Part shown: piece after piece, positions 44,701 through 53,200 of the stretch | Position numbering within the stretch: the stretch's first letter is position 1 | How the letters are laid out: each line of letters opens with the position of its first letter | Assembly (NCBI RefSeq): GCF_000196615.1 | Contig: NC_014306.1 | Span: 1,984,001 to 2,048,000, forward strand | Length of the DNA stretch: 64,000 nucleotides | Reading direction: 5' to 3' | Source of the DNA: Erwinia billingiae Eb661 | GTDB lineage: Bacteria > Pseudomonadota > Gammaproteobacteria > Enterobacterales > Enterobacteriaceae | The notes under the pieces: model-generated | The model's database searches: none | What the model was told of the DNA's origin: nothing | Seen by the model: the letters and a program-made list of their open reading frames with translations, nothing else | Translations under genes and position numbers: made by a program

Positions 44701-45407
44701 ACGATAATGCCGCCAACCGCATCCTGCTGGCGAAACAGCTGGCGTGGCTTGGGCAGCATGCCCATCTGGCCAGCGACGGCTACGAGGCGCTCAAGCTGTG
44801 GCAAAACAATCACTTCGACGTGATCATCACCGACTGCAATATGCCCGGCATCAATGGCTACCAGCTCACGCAGATCATCCGCGAGTCAGAAGAGGAGCAG
44901 CAGCGGGAACCCGGCTGGATTATCGGCTTTACCGCCAATGCCATGCAGGAGATTACCGAACGCTGCCTGGAAGCCGGCATGAACAGCTGTCTGTTTAAAC
45001 CCTGCTCGATCAACAGCCTTTCTGCGGCGCTGAGCAGCATCAGCATCAGCGTCAGTCCGCCCGCACCAGACAGCCAGGAAATGCGTAACGATGAGGTCGA
45101 CCGTCAGATAGAAGCCACCATGCGTTCGCTGATGATTACCACCCTGCGCGAGGATCTCAATCGTCTGGCAACGCTGAAGGTTGCCGAACATCCTGTGGAG
45201 GTGGCCGATCTGGCCCACCGCATTGCAGGCAGCGTCAGGATTGCCGGCCGCAACGATCTGGCGGAGGCCTGTATCCGGTTGGAATTAAATTGTCGTGAGC
45301 AGGATGAAAAGGCAGACGTACTGACCGAACAGTGCAGTACGTTGATCGCCGTGCTGACCCGCTATCTGACGCAGCTTGAGGCTGGGTCAGCGCTTAATGG
45401 CAGATAG
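41790..45407 (+). CDS. EvgS-like unorthodox hybrid sensor kinase
   Basis: 1205 residues: signal peptide, two periplasmic solute-binding (PBPb) domains (about 45-270 and 290-515), one transmembrane helix (about 537-558), PAS domain (about 590-715), HisKA with H728 (STMSHEIRTPMNAIIGMLD), HATPase with ADPLRIKQVLANLLSNAIKF and TGLGLYISR, receiver with D1015 (VIITDCNMPGINGYQ) and C-terminal HPt with H1143 (LAHRIAGSVR). It is a full His-Asp-His relay to the Asp of the upstream regulator. It senses a periplasmic signal. It is convergent with the second system, only 13 bases apart. Confidence 0.93.
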   Translation: MTNAMARLLKGWVMALTLLLLIPAHAAEYHLLMRAFTPSLQRLDVTPEQRAYLQQKKQLVVGILNEDAPPFGMINNRHEFEGLSADYIGRIGWQLNLPVVIRSYPTITAQWQALAQGEIDLIPSVPQFRKDSDFQLSRPYASEKPVLGVNTDDKQPLPEDLNEITVAMAKDYLPLAMVKDAYPAAHFRLYDNYQDALSAVAFGQAQAYLGNSYSLSRNFLNNVKLERFSNLPERDVGFAFSLNNPMLITLANRAIAALPQEDVEQLHRLWQPDLIGITQTAAPLVFSEEEKHWMKSHPVVNVLLYSEDNAAPISFVDSSGALHGMVGDLFSAIALKTGLDFHFETVDSTRELVEGVMSAKADMLASLTPSEKRNQQLLFTRPYMRSAFALAVRKKDNSIHSLPDLRGKRLALVRDTGIEGMVRSRYPEIQLVMVENEAQLLSSVANGKADASASILMMADYHIKTQYANRLKIVATVGDNPAWISFGVGRTDPQLRSLLDKVLLSIPPSEMESLANRWRPSDFVVVDNFWSRYREVLIASGIFTLLIIALITGWALYLRQQIKRKAELRRQLNNQLSQLREVVNSMPFPVSLRDNSARLIYCNQRYLEETGIDYDASLGTTMEQSPGLRTPEQASFYHQQMLEVIATDRSIVEDRRYDLYDNPDSSIGLTVYQWIQPWHDSDGKVMGVIGGWMDITEREALFAELRDAKERAEDSNRAKSVFLSTMSHEIRTPMNAIIGMLDMALKKGRQKEIDLQALEVAYESADSLVGLIGDILDISRIEGGHLEFNPETVNLGKLIDNMLKVYQGLAIDKNITLSKHYPDEPIVDVLADPLRIKQVLANLLSNAIKFTDQGGVTLTLSQTRVPGSSSVQYCIEVQDSGIGIAAASQAALFQPFSQAENRRAGTGLGLYISRTICENMQGSLTLSSEKGVGTRVRAMLALQQVVQEQQTPQAEDGPEDGLPTLNVLVVDDNAANRILLAKQLAWLGQHAHLASDGYEALKLWQNNHFDVIITDCNMPGINGYQLTQIIRESEEEQQREPGWIIGFTANAMQEITERCLEAGMNSCLFKPCSINSLSAALSSISISVSPPAPDSQEMRNDEVDRQIEATMRSLMITTLREDLNRLATLKVAEHPVEVADLAHRIAGSVRIAGRNDLAEACIRLELNCREQDEKADVLTEQCSTLIAVLTRYLTQLEAGSALNGR

Positions 45408-45420
45408 TCGGGAAGGGGGC

Positions 45421-46038
45421 TCAGAAGCCGTTACGGCGGGCGAAGTCGATCACATCACGCACTTTCTGGGTCTGTAATTTATTCATAATGCTGCGCTTGT
45501 AAGTGCTGATGGTTTTACTGCTTAACAGCAGCTCGCCGGCGATAATTTTATTCGATTTCCCGGCACCCAGTTCGCGCAGTATTTGCAGCTCGCGATTGGT
45601 AAAAGAGAGCATCAGCTGAAAATCCCGGTCTTTATTAATCACTCTTTGCTGCATCGCATGGGTAAAGACATGCCTGCCGCTGGCTAATCTGTCCAGCATA
45701 TAATCCAGCATCTCCAGATCGTCCGTTTTACTCAGATAACCCTGTATCTCCAGCCGGTGACCGCGAATTAAATGATACACGCTGTCGGATCCTGCCAGCA
45801 CAAAGATTCTGATTTTCTTATTAAGGCGTTTTAAACGACACAGTTTTTCAAAATACTCTTCAGGTAAATGCAGTGGGTCAAGAATAACAATGCCGGGATG
45901 TCCCGTTTCGACCTGATAAATAAATTCACTGGCGTCTGAGGTACTGCACGTTACTGCGTAATCCCTGTGCGCCATCAAATGCTTTAATCCCTCCAAAATA
46001 ATCGGATGATTATCATAGATGACAACGTTGGTGGACAT
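45421..46038 (-). CDS. EvgA/BglJ-like response regulator of second system
   Basis: 205 residues. The receiver domain has an altered acidic pocket (YDNHP: D9 then Asn) and the acceptor D54 in VILDPLHLPEEYF; the switch Lys is in YLSKTDD. The LuxR helix-turn-helix reads FTNRELQILRELGAGKSNKI and LSSKTISTYKRSIMNKLQTQ. It follows its presumed kinase gene by 83 bases and has its own upstream box (46102-46119), suggesting a separate promoter and autoregulation. It may work only partly through phosphorylation. It is the best local candidate to bind the shared box, by inference. Confidence 0.85.
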   Translation of the reverse strand: MSTNVVIYDNHPIILEGLKHLMAHRDYAVTCSTSDASEFIYQVETGHPGIVILDPLHLPEEYFEKLCRLKRLNKKIRIFVLAGSDSVYHLIRGHRLEIQGYLSKTDDLEMLDYMLDRLASGRHVFTHAMQQRVINKDRDFQLMLSFTNRELQILRELGAGKSNKIIAGELLLSSKTISTYKRSIMNKLQTQKVRDVIDFARRNGF

Positions 46039-46101
46039 GTTATTCCTTTAAATTAAGTCAGAGGCGAAGAAAGAATGATCCCATAATCCGCTTGAGCAGA
46101 A

Positions 46102-46119
46102 TCCAGGCCGGGTCTCTTT
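46102..46119 (-). promoter_or_regulatory. Shared activator box A, upstream of response regulator 2
   Basis: On the minus strand AAAGAGACCCGGCCTGGA, then 22 bases, then GATCAT (46080-46075) as possible -10. It matches boxes B, C and D in sequence and spacing. The -35 position is poor. Confidence 0.6.
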
Positions 46120-46121
46120 CA

Positions 46122-49028
46122 TCACGCGGGAAGACAATGTTTTGCTTCGGTATAGTGCGCAATCAGATGCTGTAACGCATTCGACGAAAGGGGTTTGGTC
46201 AGGCACTGATTCATGCCGGCGTTAAGACAATCCTGGGTGACCTCGGCACCACTCATGGCCGTCAGACCCAGAATCGGCAGCGGCGACGCTCCACGCTGCT
46301 GTTCCAGCGCACGGATGCGGCGGGTCATCTCAAAACCGTCCATTTCTGGCATGGTGCAGTCGGTGATAATCAGGGCAAAGTCTGCCTTGTTTTGCCAGCA
46401 GTACAGCCCCTCCAGCCCATGTGCGGCGGTGGTCACCTGATGTCCCATCGCCTTGAGCTGCTGGCGCAGGATCTGCAGCGCCGGCGGGTAGTCATCCACC
46501 ACCAGAATATTCAGCCCGGCCATCGGCGGGACCTCCTCATCCTGTGGCGGCGCCGGCCGGACCAGCAGGTGCAGGCTGACGGTGGTGCCGCTGTCGGCTT
46601 CGCTTTCAATAATCAGCTCGCCGCCGGCCTGTTCCAGCATGGTCTGACAGGCCAGCAGGCTTAAGCCGGTGCCCTGCAGGCTGAGAACGCCTTCGTTATT
46701 GCCTGCGTCAATCAGCGGGTCAAAATTATCCGGCAGCCCGTCTCCCTCGTCACACACCTCAATCACCAGCGGCAGGTTACCGCTGGCATCCTTATCGCCC
46801 TGATAAAGGGCGACTTCAATCTCTCCCTGTGCGGTGTGGCGCACCGCGTTGCGCAGCAGGCTGGAGAGCACGCGGATAATCAGCAGCGAATCCGTTTCGC
46901 AATGCGCTTCTTTCAGGTCGTTCACCACCGAGATGCGCAGCGATTTTTCTTCCGCCTGCTGGCGGTACAGGGCCACGGTGCTGTGCACCAGCGACGGCAG
47001 ATTCACCATGCGCGCTATACCCGGAGTGTCCTGGGTTTCCGCCTGGAAAATATCGAACACATCGCCGGTCAGCGACATCAGCTCGCAGGCGGATTCATAG
47101 GCGGTTTGCAGATTACTGTTGTGCATGCCGCTGAGGGTTTGCTGACGCAGTTCCAGCTCCAGTAGGCCAATTACTGCATTGATCGGCGTGCGCACTTCGT
47201 GGCTCATGCTTTTCATAAAGGCATTGTGCGCCTGCAGCATGCGCTGATTTTCATCCCGCGCCTGCTGCAGCTGTTCAATCAGCATCTGGTTGCGGCGCAG
47301 ATGGGCCAGCATATTGCGCAACGCCTGCCGCAGGCGGCCAATCCATAACCCGCTCAGCACCAGCACCAGCAGCAGGCCGATAAGCGGAAGCGCCACCGAC
47401 CAGAACGGGGTCGACCAGAAATGCTGCTCTTCGATGGGGGTGGGCAGGGTACGCCAGCTATAGGCCAGCTTAAGCAGGGTTTCCGGCGAGGTGGCGCGCA
47501 GCGCTTTGTTGATAATGCTAATGGCGCAAGGATTATCCCCGCGCGCGGCAAAGCCGACGTTTAGCGGCCTGGCGGGCAGCGCCAGCGCCTGGTAAAGCTG
47601 ATGCTCATCGTTGTGCTTGAGGTAATACTGCGCGCTGAACTGCGAGGAGATTGCGGCATGCACCTCGCCCACTTCCAGCAGCTTTACCGCCATATCCGAG
47701 GTGTCGGTCTGCACCAGTTGCAGGGTAGGGAACCAGGTTTCCAGCCAGGGGATCAGCGGGTTGTGACGCTCAATCGCGATTTTCTCACCATTCAGATCGT
47801 GCAGCGAGACCGGACGCGGGCTGGCACGGTTCATCAACAGCACCGCCGGGCTGATCAGCCAGGGCGCGCTGGAGGTTAGGGTGGACTGCGCCGATTCACT
47901 CTCCCCCGGCACGGTCAGCTCGCTGGCAACCAGTGCGTTGGGATAGCGCACCAGCAGCTCGGCCATCTGCCGATCGCTGTCGGCGATCTGCCAGGAGAAA
48001 GTCAGGCCATAGCGCTGGCTAATCCATTTGAGGACGTCGACGGCGAGGCCGGCAGGCTGGCCTTTCGCATCGACAAACGTCAGCGGGCTGCGGCGGCTGT
48101 CCAGCAGCACGGTGAAGGGATCGTGGCGTTTTAGCCAGCGACTCTCGAGAGTGTTGAGGTGTAGCTCGGTACGATCGATCACGTGATCGTTACCCAGCCC
48201 CCAGTTATGTGCAATGCGCAGGCGGCTGACCAGCGGCAGGTTTTGCAGCACCGCATCGATGGCCCGCAATAAATGCGGCGATTCAGTGCTGACGCCAAAA
48301 CTGAGGTTCAGGTCACCCTGCGTGGGATGCGGATGCAGCCAGATATGCTCAACCTGGCGGTCGCGCGTTAAATAGTGGGCGGTGGCGCGATTCATCCAGC
48401 GGGCTTCCTCGTTGCCCAGCGCCACGGCGTTTACCGCATGGTAATAATCCTGATGTCCGCCCTCGCCAGTCTCCAGCGGGTTACGTCCGCTCAGCCGTGC
48501 CGAGTCGTCCAGCAGGTCGCGCAGCAGCGTGTCCGGCGCGTCGACGGCGTTCTGTTGGTCGGAATTGGGTTGCTGACGGCTGACCAGCACCGGGCGGTCC
48601 AGCAGCCAGGGCAGGGAGGCGCGCACCGGCTGATTCGCCGACATGCCCCGATTCCAGATCGCCAGCAGGGTGATTTCGCCGCGGCTTAACGCCGCCAGCG
48701 CGCTTTTGCTGTCCTGATAATGCACCAGCGTGAAATGAACGTTGAGTGACGACTCCAGCAGTGACAGATAATCGGCATCGATGCCTGCCAGCTGGCCGCG
48801 CTCGATCCCGACGCTGACCGGTGGCTGTGAAATGCCCCACACGCCGACGCGGATTTCCGCATGGGTTTGCAGCCAGGCGCGAACGTCCGGGGTGAAGTTA
48901 ACCACCGGCGGCATGACCTCAACGCGGGGCGTCAGGGTCAGCGAGGCAGGGCTTGCCTGGGCGAATGGCTGCCCATACCCCAGCGTTATCACGCACAGCA
49001 AAAAACTCAGCAGGAATCGATTCATCAT
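46122..49028 (-). CDS. EvgS-like hybrid sensor kinase without HPt domain
   Basis: 968 residues: signal peptide, two solute-binding-type periplasmic domains (about 48-275 and 290-515), a transmembrane helix (about 547-567), then directly HisKA with H610 (KSMSHEVRTPINAVIGLLE), HATPase (VLSSLLRNAVRHT; GDGLPDNF; GTGLSLLACQ) and a receiver with D890 (LIITDCTMPEMDGFEM). It ends about 15 residues after the receiver. Unlike the neighbouring EvgS-like kinase it has no PAS and no HPt. Phosphate must therefore reach a regulator through another HPt protein, perhaps the first kinase. It starts 51 bases after the Ala/His-rich gene and may be co-transcribed with it. Confidence 0.9.
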   Translation of the reverse strand: MMNRFLLSFLLCVITLGYGQPFAQASPASLTLTPRVEVMPPVVNFTPDVRAWLQTHAEIRVGVWGISQPPVSVGIERGQLAGIDADYLSLLESSLNVHFTLVHYQDSKSALAALSRGEITLLAIWNRGMSANQPVRASLPWLLDRPVLVSRQQPNSDQQNAVDAPDTLLRDLLDDSARLSGRNPLETGEGGHQDYYHAVNAVALGNEEARWMNRATAHYLTRDRQVEHIWLHPHPTQGDLNLSFGVSTESPHLLRAIDAVLQNLPLVSRLRIAHNWGLGNDHVIDRTELHLNTLESRWLKRHDPFTVLLDSRRSPLTFVDAKGQPAGLAVDVLKWISQRYGLTFSWQIADSDRQMAELLVRYPNALVASELTVPGESESAQSTLTSSAPWLISPAVLLMNRASPRPVSLHDLNGEKIAIERHNPLIPWLETWFPTLQLVQTDTSDMAVKLLEVGEVHAAISSQFSAQYYLKHNDEHQLYQALALPARPLNVGFAARGDNPCAISIINKALRATSPETLLKLAYSWRTLPTPIEEQHFWSTPFWSVALPLIGLLLVLVLSGLWIGRLRQALRNMLAHLRRNQMLIEQLQQARDENQRMLQAHNAFMKSMSHEVRTPINAVIGLLELELRQQTLSGMHNSNLQTAYESACELMSLTGDVFDIFQAETQDTPGIARMVNLPSLVHSTVALYRQQAEEKSLRISVVNDLKEAHCETDSLLIIRVLSSLLRNAVRHTAQGEIEVALYQGDKDASGNLPLVIEVCDEGDGLPDNFDPLIDAGNNEGVLSLQGTGLSLLACQTMLEQAGGELIIESEADSGTTVSLHLLVRPAPPQDEEVPPMAGLNILVVDDYPPALQILRQQLKAMGHQVTTAAHGLEGLYCWQNKADFALIITDCTMPEMDGFEMTRRIRALEQQRGASPLPILGLTAMSGAEVTQDCLNAGMNQCLTKPLSSNALQHLIAHYTEAKHCLPA

Positions 49029-49079
49029 TATCAGCAGGTTATCGGGTTATCACCCGGCACCGTTGGCACCGGGAGGCAT

Positions 49080-50054
49080 TCAGAACAGGTGATGGAGGTC
49101 AGTCTGTTCGAGTTCGACGGGCGTATATTCCGGCATCACCTGCATTACGCCTTCATCCATGGTCGGTTGATGGGTATTCCAGCTGCCCGGTGCTTCACCG
49201 CCCAGCAGATCGGTCAGCTCCAGCGCTTTTGGGCTGTCATTACTGAGGCTGGCGTCGTGACTGAACAGCAGCTCTTCGGCCGGAATAAGCAGTTCGCTGG
49301 CGGTCGGTGCCGATGCCGCAGAAAGCATGCCTGGCCCTGGTGCGGATGCTGCCGCTGCTGCTGGCGCTGCTGCCGGCGCGTCAGCCACCACCGGCTGGCC
49401 TGCCAGCGGCAGACTGTCGGCGGCAATCAGCGCAGACAGATGCGAATCATGCTGCGAGATGCCCTGATAGATTTCCGGGCTGCTGCTGGCATGGGCCGCT
49501 TCGGCATGGGCCTGAATGCTGTCAATCTGGTGCGCCTGTACCGCCGCGTGGGCGTCAGGATGCGCGACATGGGCTGGCGTGCTGGCCACGTCGGCGTGGG
49601 TCGCGGGCGCAGTATGGGCCGCGGCCTTCTGATGGGCGTTATGCTCCTGCTCAGTAACCAGCGGGGTGCTATTTGCGCCTTTGGCATTCGCTGCGTTGTT
49701 TTGCGTCACGGCGCTCAGCTGCGCCAGGTTTTGCTGATGCTCCGGCATTTCCTGGTGCATTTCTTCCTCGTGAACGTCAGTCGGGGAGACCGTCTGTGGG
49801 CGGTCCGCGATCGCCGGCTCTGACGGCAGTAAGGGATGTTCGTTGACCAAAAACACCAGCTCGTGGCTGACGTCGGTGCCGGTGACAATCGGGCGTGCAG
49901 GCGCCAGGCTGTTGGCGGCACGGGCGTGACGGTTTTGATCATCCTCGCCGACATCGTCCCAGTCACCATAGGCGCTGAGGTCGGTGGCGGAGGTCAATAA
50001 CGTGGCCTCCGTCTGTGGTGGGGATGAATGGGTGGAGTCATAAATCTGCTGCAT
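49080..50054 (-). CDS. Ala/His-rich low-complexity protein of unknown function
   Basis: 324 residues from ATG 50054 (AGGAC upstream). No signal peptide or membrane helix. The composition is rich in Ala, His, Gln and Asp with repeats such as HAAVQAHQID, HAEAAHASSS and APAAAPAAAAASAP. The C-terminal part reads ALELTDLLGGEAPG and VELEQTDLHHLF, similar in flavour to type I secretion tails. It lies between the 1196-residue adhesin and the second kinase on the same strand and has its own copy of the shared box. It may be a secreted matrix protein or an adhesin-export accessory; I do not recognise a family. Confidence 0.65.
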   Translation of the reverse strand: MQQIYDSTHSSPPQTEATLLTSATDLSAYGDWDDVGEDDQNRHARAANSLAPARPIVTGTDVSHELVFLVNEHPLLPSEPAIADRPQTVSPTDVHEEEMHQEMPEHQQNLAQLSAVTQNNAANAKGANSTPLVTEQEHNAHQKAAAHTAPATHADVASTPAHVAHPDAHAAVQAHQIDSIQAHAEAAHASSSPEIYQGISQHDSHLSALIAADSLPLAGQPVVADAPAAAPAAAAASAPGPGMLSAASAPTASELLIPAEELLFSHDASLSNDSPKALELTDLLGGEAPGSWNTHQPTMDEGVMQVMPEYTPVELEQTDLHHLF

Positions 50055-50138
50055 CAGAGGCTGTCCTGTATAGAAAAGCAAGAAAATGGAACGAGCTAAG
50101 AAATTTCTTTGATTGTGCCTGAGTTAAAAAAGCGAAAG

Positions 50139-50156
50139 TCCAGGCCGGGTCTTGGT
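50139..50156 (-). promoter_or_regulatory. Shared activator box B, upstream of Ala/His-rich gene
   Basis: Minus strand ACCAAGACCCGGCCTGGA, then 22 bases after CCTGG, then CACAAT (50117-50112). It is the closest to consensus among the four boxes and lies just after the terminator of the preceding gene. Confidence 0.65.
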
Positions 50157-50183
50157 TTGTGCTGGCTGGCCACAATTGGCAGG

Positions 50184-50211
50184 CAAAAAAAAAGCCCGCC
50201 AGGCGGCGGGC
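50184..50211 (-). terminator. Terminator of the 1196-residue adhesin gene
   Basis: GCCCGCC and GGCGGGC form a 7-bp GC stem with an AGGC loop, followed on the minus strand by nine T residues. It separates this transcript from the Ala/His-rich gene. Confidence 0.88.
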
Positions 50212-50243
50212 AAAGGGCCATCCATGGCCCATACACAAAGGGA

Positions 50244-53200
50244 TTATTGTACGTGGGTCTGGATGCCCTGCTGGATCAGCACTTCAACATCATGATCCAC
50301 ATTCTGGTAAACGTTAAAGGTGGTGCCATCATGGCTGACCTGACCCTGCGCGTTCCACTGCTCCGGCGACTTGTCACCGTTGACGGATTCCAGGTTCACG
50401 GTATCGCCCGCATCGCCCTTGATCATCAACTGCTTGTTACCGTCCTGCTGGAACAGATCGTCGCTACCCAGCGCCAGTACGTCGTTGATGTTGACGTTCA
50501 GTACGTTGTTGCCGTGACCTTCCAGCGACAGGCTGTGGATCTCTTCGCCCTGATGCTGCTGCGCCACGTTCGACAGGTCGATGACTGCACCGGTGTCGAT
50601 CATTTTCAGCTCGTTACCGCTCAGCTGGAAATGATTTGCGCCGTCGTCGTGCTGCACGGTGGTCGCCGATGCGCCTTCCGTCTGCGCGGTCGTGGGTTGC
50701 GCATCGTGCTGCGCAGTGGCGTTGCTGTCATCGTGATGCGTGCTCAGGCTGCTGATGCTGTCATCTTGCTGCACGCTGGTGTCATCATGGCTTTCCACAC
50801 CGAAGCTGCTGACAGACACTGCACCGGTCGGCGCCGAATCGCGGATGGTGAAGTTATCCAGCGTGATCCAGTTGCCCGGAGCAAGTTCGGTATTGTCGGT
50901 ATACATCGCAAGGCGCACCACGCCAGATGTTGTTGCCGTCCACGTATAACTATTTGTACCGGCGTATACCTGGCCGGGAGCACCCAATGATGCGCCATTA
51001 ATGCTCACACCCACTGACATATATTCCCTGGTGGTACCCGATGTCGCCCAGGTGACGCCGGCATAGGACAGGTTATAGGTATGTCCTGCCTGCACGGTAA
51101 ATTCACGGTAAAGGATCTCCCCGGTAGCCATGGCTCCACTCGGTCTCACAGTGATACTGCTACCGTTGAAACTGGTATCTGCAGCATGGGCCGCTGAAAC
51201 TGTCCAGCCCTGTCCGGTGGTATCGTTAAAATCGTTAACGGTGGAGGCCACTTTAAAACCAAGATTAGCGGTGTGCGCACTGGTATTACCTAATGCATCC
51301 TGCGCGGTAGCGTTGTAGTTATAGGTACCGTCAGCCAATTTTCCGGTCGGTTTCCAGCTCCAGTTACCGCTTGCGTTCGCCTTCTGGCTACCCAGCAGGG
51401 TAGTGCCGTCATAAATAAACACCACGGCATTGGCTTCGGTAACGCCGCTCAGCGTCGGATTGTTATCATCCAGATGCAGCGTGGTGGTTGGCGCCGTGGT
51501 ATCCAGCGCAACCGGGATCGGCGCAGAATGGGCGCTCTCGTTGCCAGCCAGATCCGTTGCGGTCGCCGTGATCGGGTGTGTGCTGTCACCGCTAATGACA
51601 CCCGGTACGGTCCAGTTCCCGCTGGCGTCAACCACCGCCGAGCCAATCACGGTGTCGCCGTCATACAGCTTCACCACATCCTTCGGTGTGCCACCGCTGC
51701 CTGACATATCCAGGTGGCCATTGTTGGTGGTGCCACCGGCAGTCAGATCCAGACCGTTGCCGTCCGCAAGGGTAGGGGCAGGAGCCGCCGGCGCGACGGT
51801 GTCCAGATCAACGTTAATCGGTGCAGATTTAGCGCTTTCATTGCCCGCCGGGTCAGTAATGGTGGCGCTGATTGGGTGTGTGGTATCGCCGGTAATGCCG
51901 CCAGGCACGGTCCAGTTGCCGCTGTCATCAACCACCGCCGAACCGATCAGCTTGTCGCCGTCATACAGTTTCACCACGTCACCCGGGGTTGCGTCCTTAC
52001 CGGACATGTCCAGACTGCCGTTATTGGTCAGGCCGCCTGCCGTCAGATCCAGTCCATTACCATCGGCCAGCGTTGGCGTTGGAACAGCCGGCGGGGTGGT
52101 ATCCAGGTCAACCTTGATTGGCGAGGATTTAGCACTTTCGTTGCCCGCCGGGTCGGTGGCCGTCGCGCTCAGGTCGTGTGGGCCGTCGCCAGAGATTGCA
52201 CCCGGTACGGTCCAGTTGCCGCTGTCGTCTACGATTGCAGAGCCGATCAGGGTGTCACCGTCATACAGTTTCACCACGTCGCCAGGATTTGCGCCGCTGC
52301 CGGACATGTCCATATCGCCGTTGTTGGTCAGGCCGCCAGCCGTCAGATCCAGGCCGTTACCGTCTTCCAGTGTCGGGGTTGGTGCGTCAGGTGCAGTGGT
52401 ATCCAGGTCAACGGCAATCGGTGCAGATCTTGCGCTCTCATTGCCCGCCGGATCGGTGATGCTGGCGCTCAGGTCATGTTTGCCATCGCCGCTAATCGCA
52501 CCTGGAATCGTCCAGTTGCCGCTGTCATCAACCACGGCAGAACCGATCAGCTTATCGCCGTCGTACAGTTTAACCACGTCGCCTGGGGTCGCGCCGTTGC
52601 CGGACATATCCATATCACCGTTATTGGTCAGACCGCCGTGGGTCAGATCCAGGCCGTTGCCATCAGCCAGCGTCGGCGTTGGGGCATCTGGTGCGGTGGT
52701 ATCCAGGTCAACCGGGATCGCCGGGGAGCGTGGGCTTTCGTTGCCCGCCGGATCGGTAATCCCGATGGTCAGGTCATGCTCGCCGTCGCCGACGATGGTG
52801 CCTGGAACGGTCCAGTTACCGTCAGCATCAACCACGGTTGAGCCAATCAGCTTGTCGCCGTCGTACATTTTGACCACGTCACCTGGGGTCGCGTCTTTGC
52901 CGGACATTTCAACGTCACCGTTGTTGGTCAAGCCGCCGTGGATCAGGTCCTGGTCTTTACCGTCGGTGACGCTGATGATGTCGGCAGCAGCAGGGGGGGT
53001 CAGGTCAACATCGAAGCTGACGGGGGCAGACTGTGGGCTCTCAACGCCGGCAGAGTTGGTCTCGCTGAAGCTGATATCGTGCGCACCTTCCGGCAGTGGG
53101 GTGGTCGGCTGGAATGCCCAGCTGCCGTCGGTCGCCACCACGGTGCTGCCAATCAGGGTACCGTTGTCATAGACGTTGATGATGCTGTTGGGCGTACCCT

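Noticed and set aside
51430..53172. 580-codon plus-strand open frame opposite the 1196-residue adhesin
   Set aside because: It mirrors the adhesin repeats and has no ribosome site or family features.
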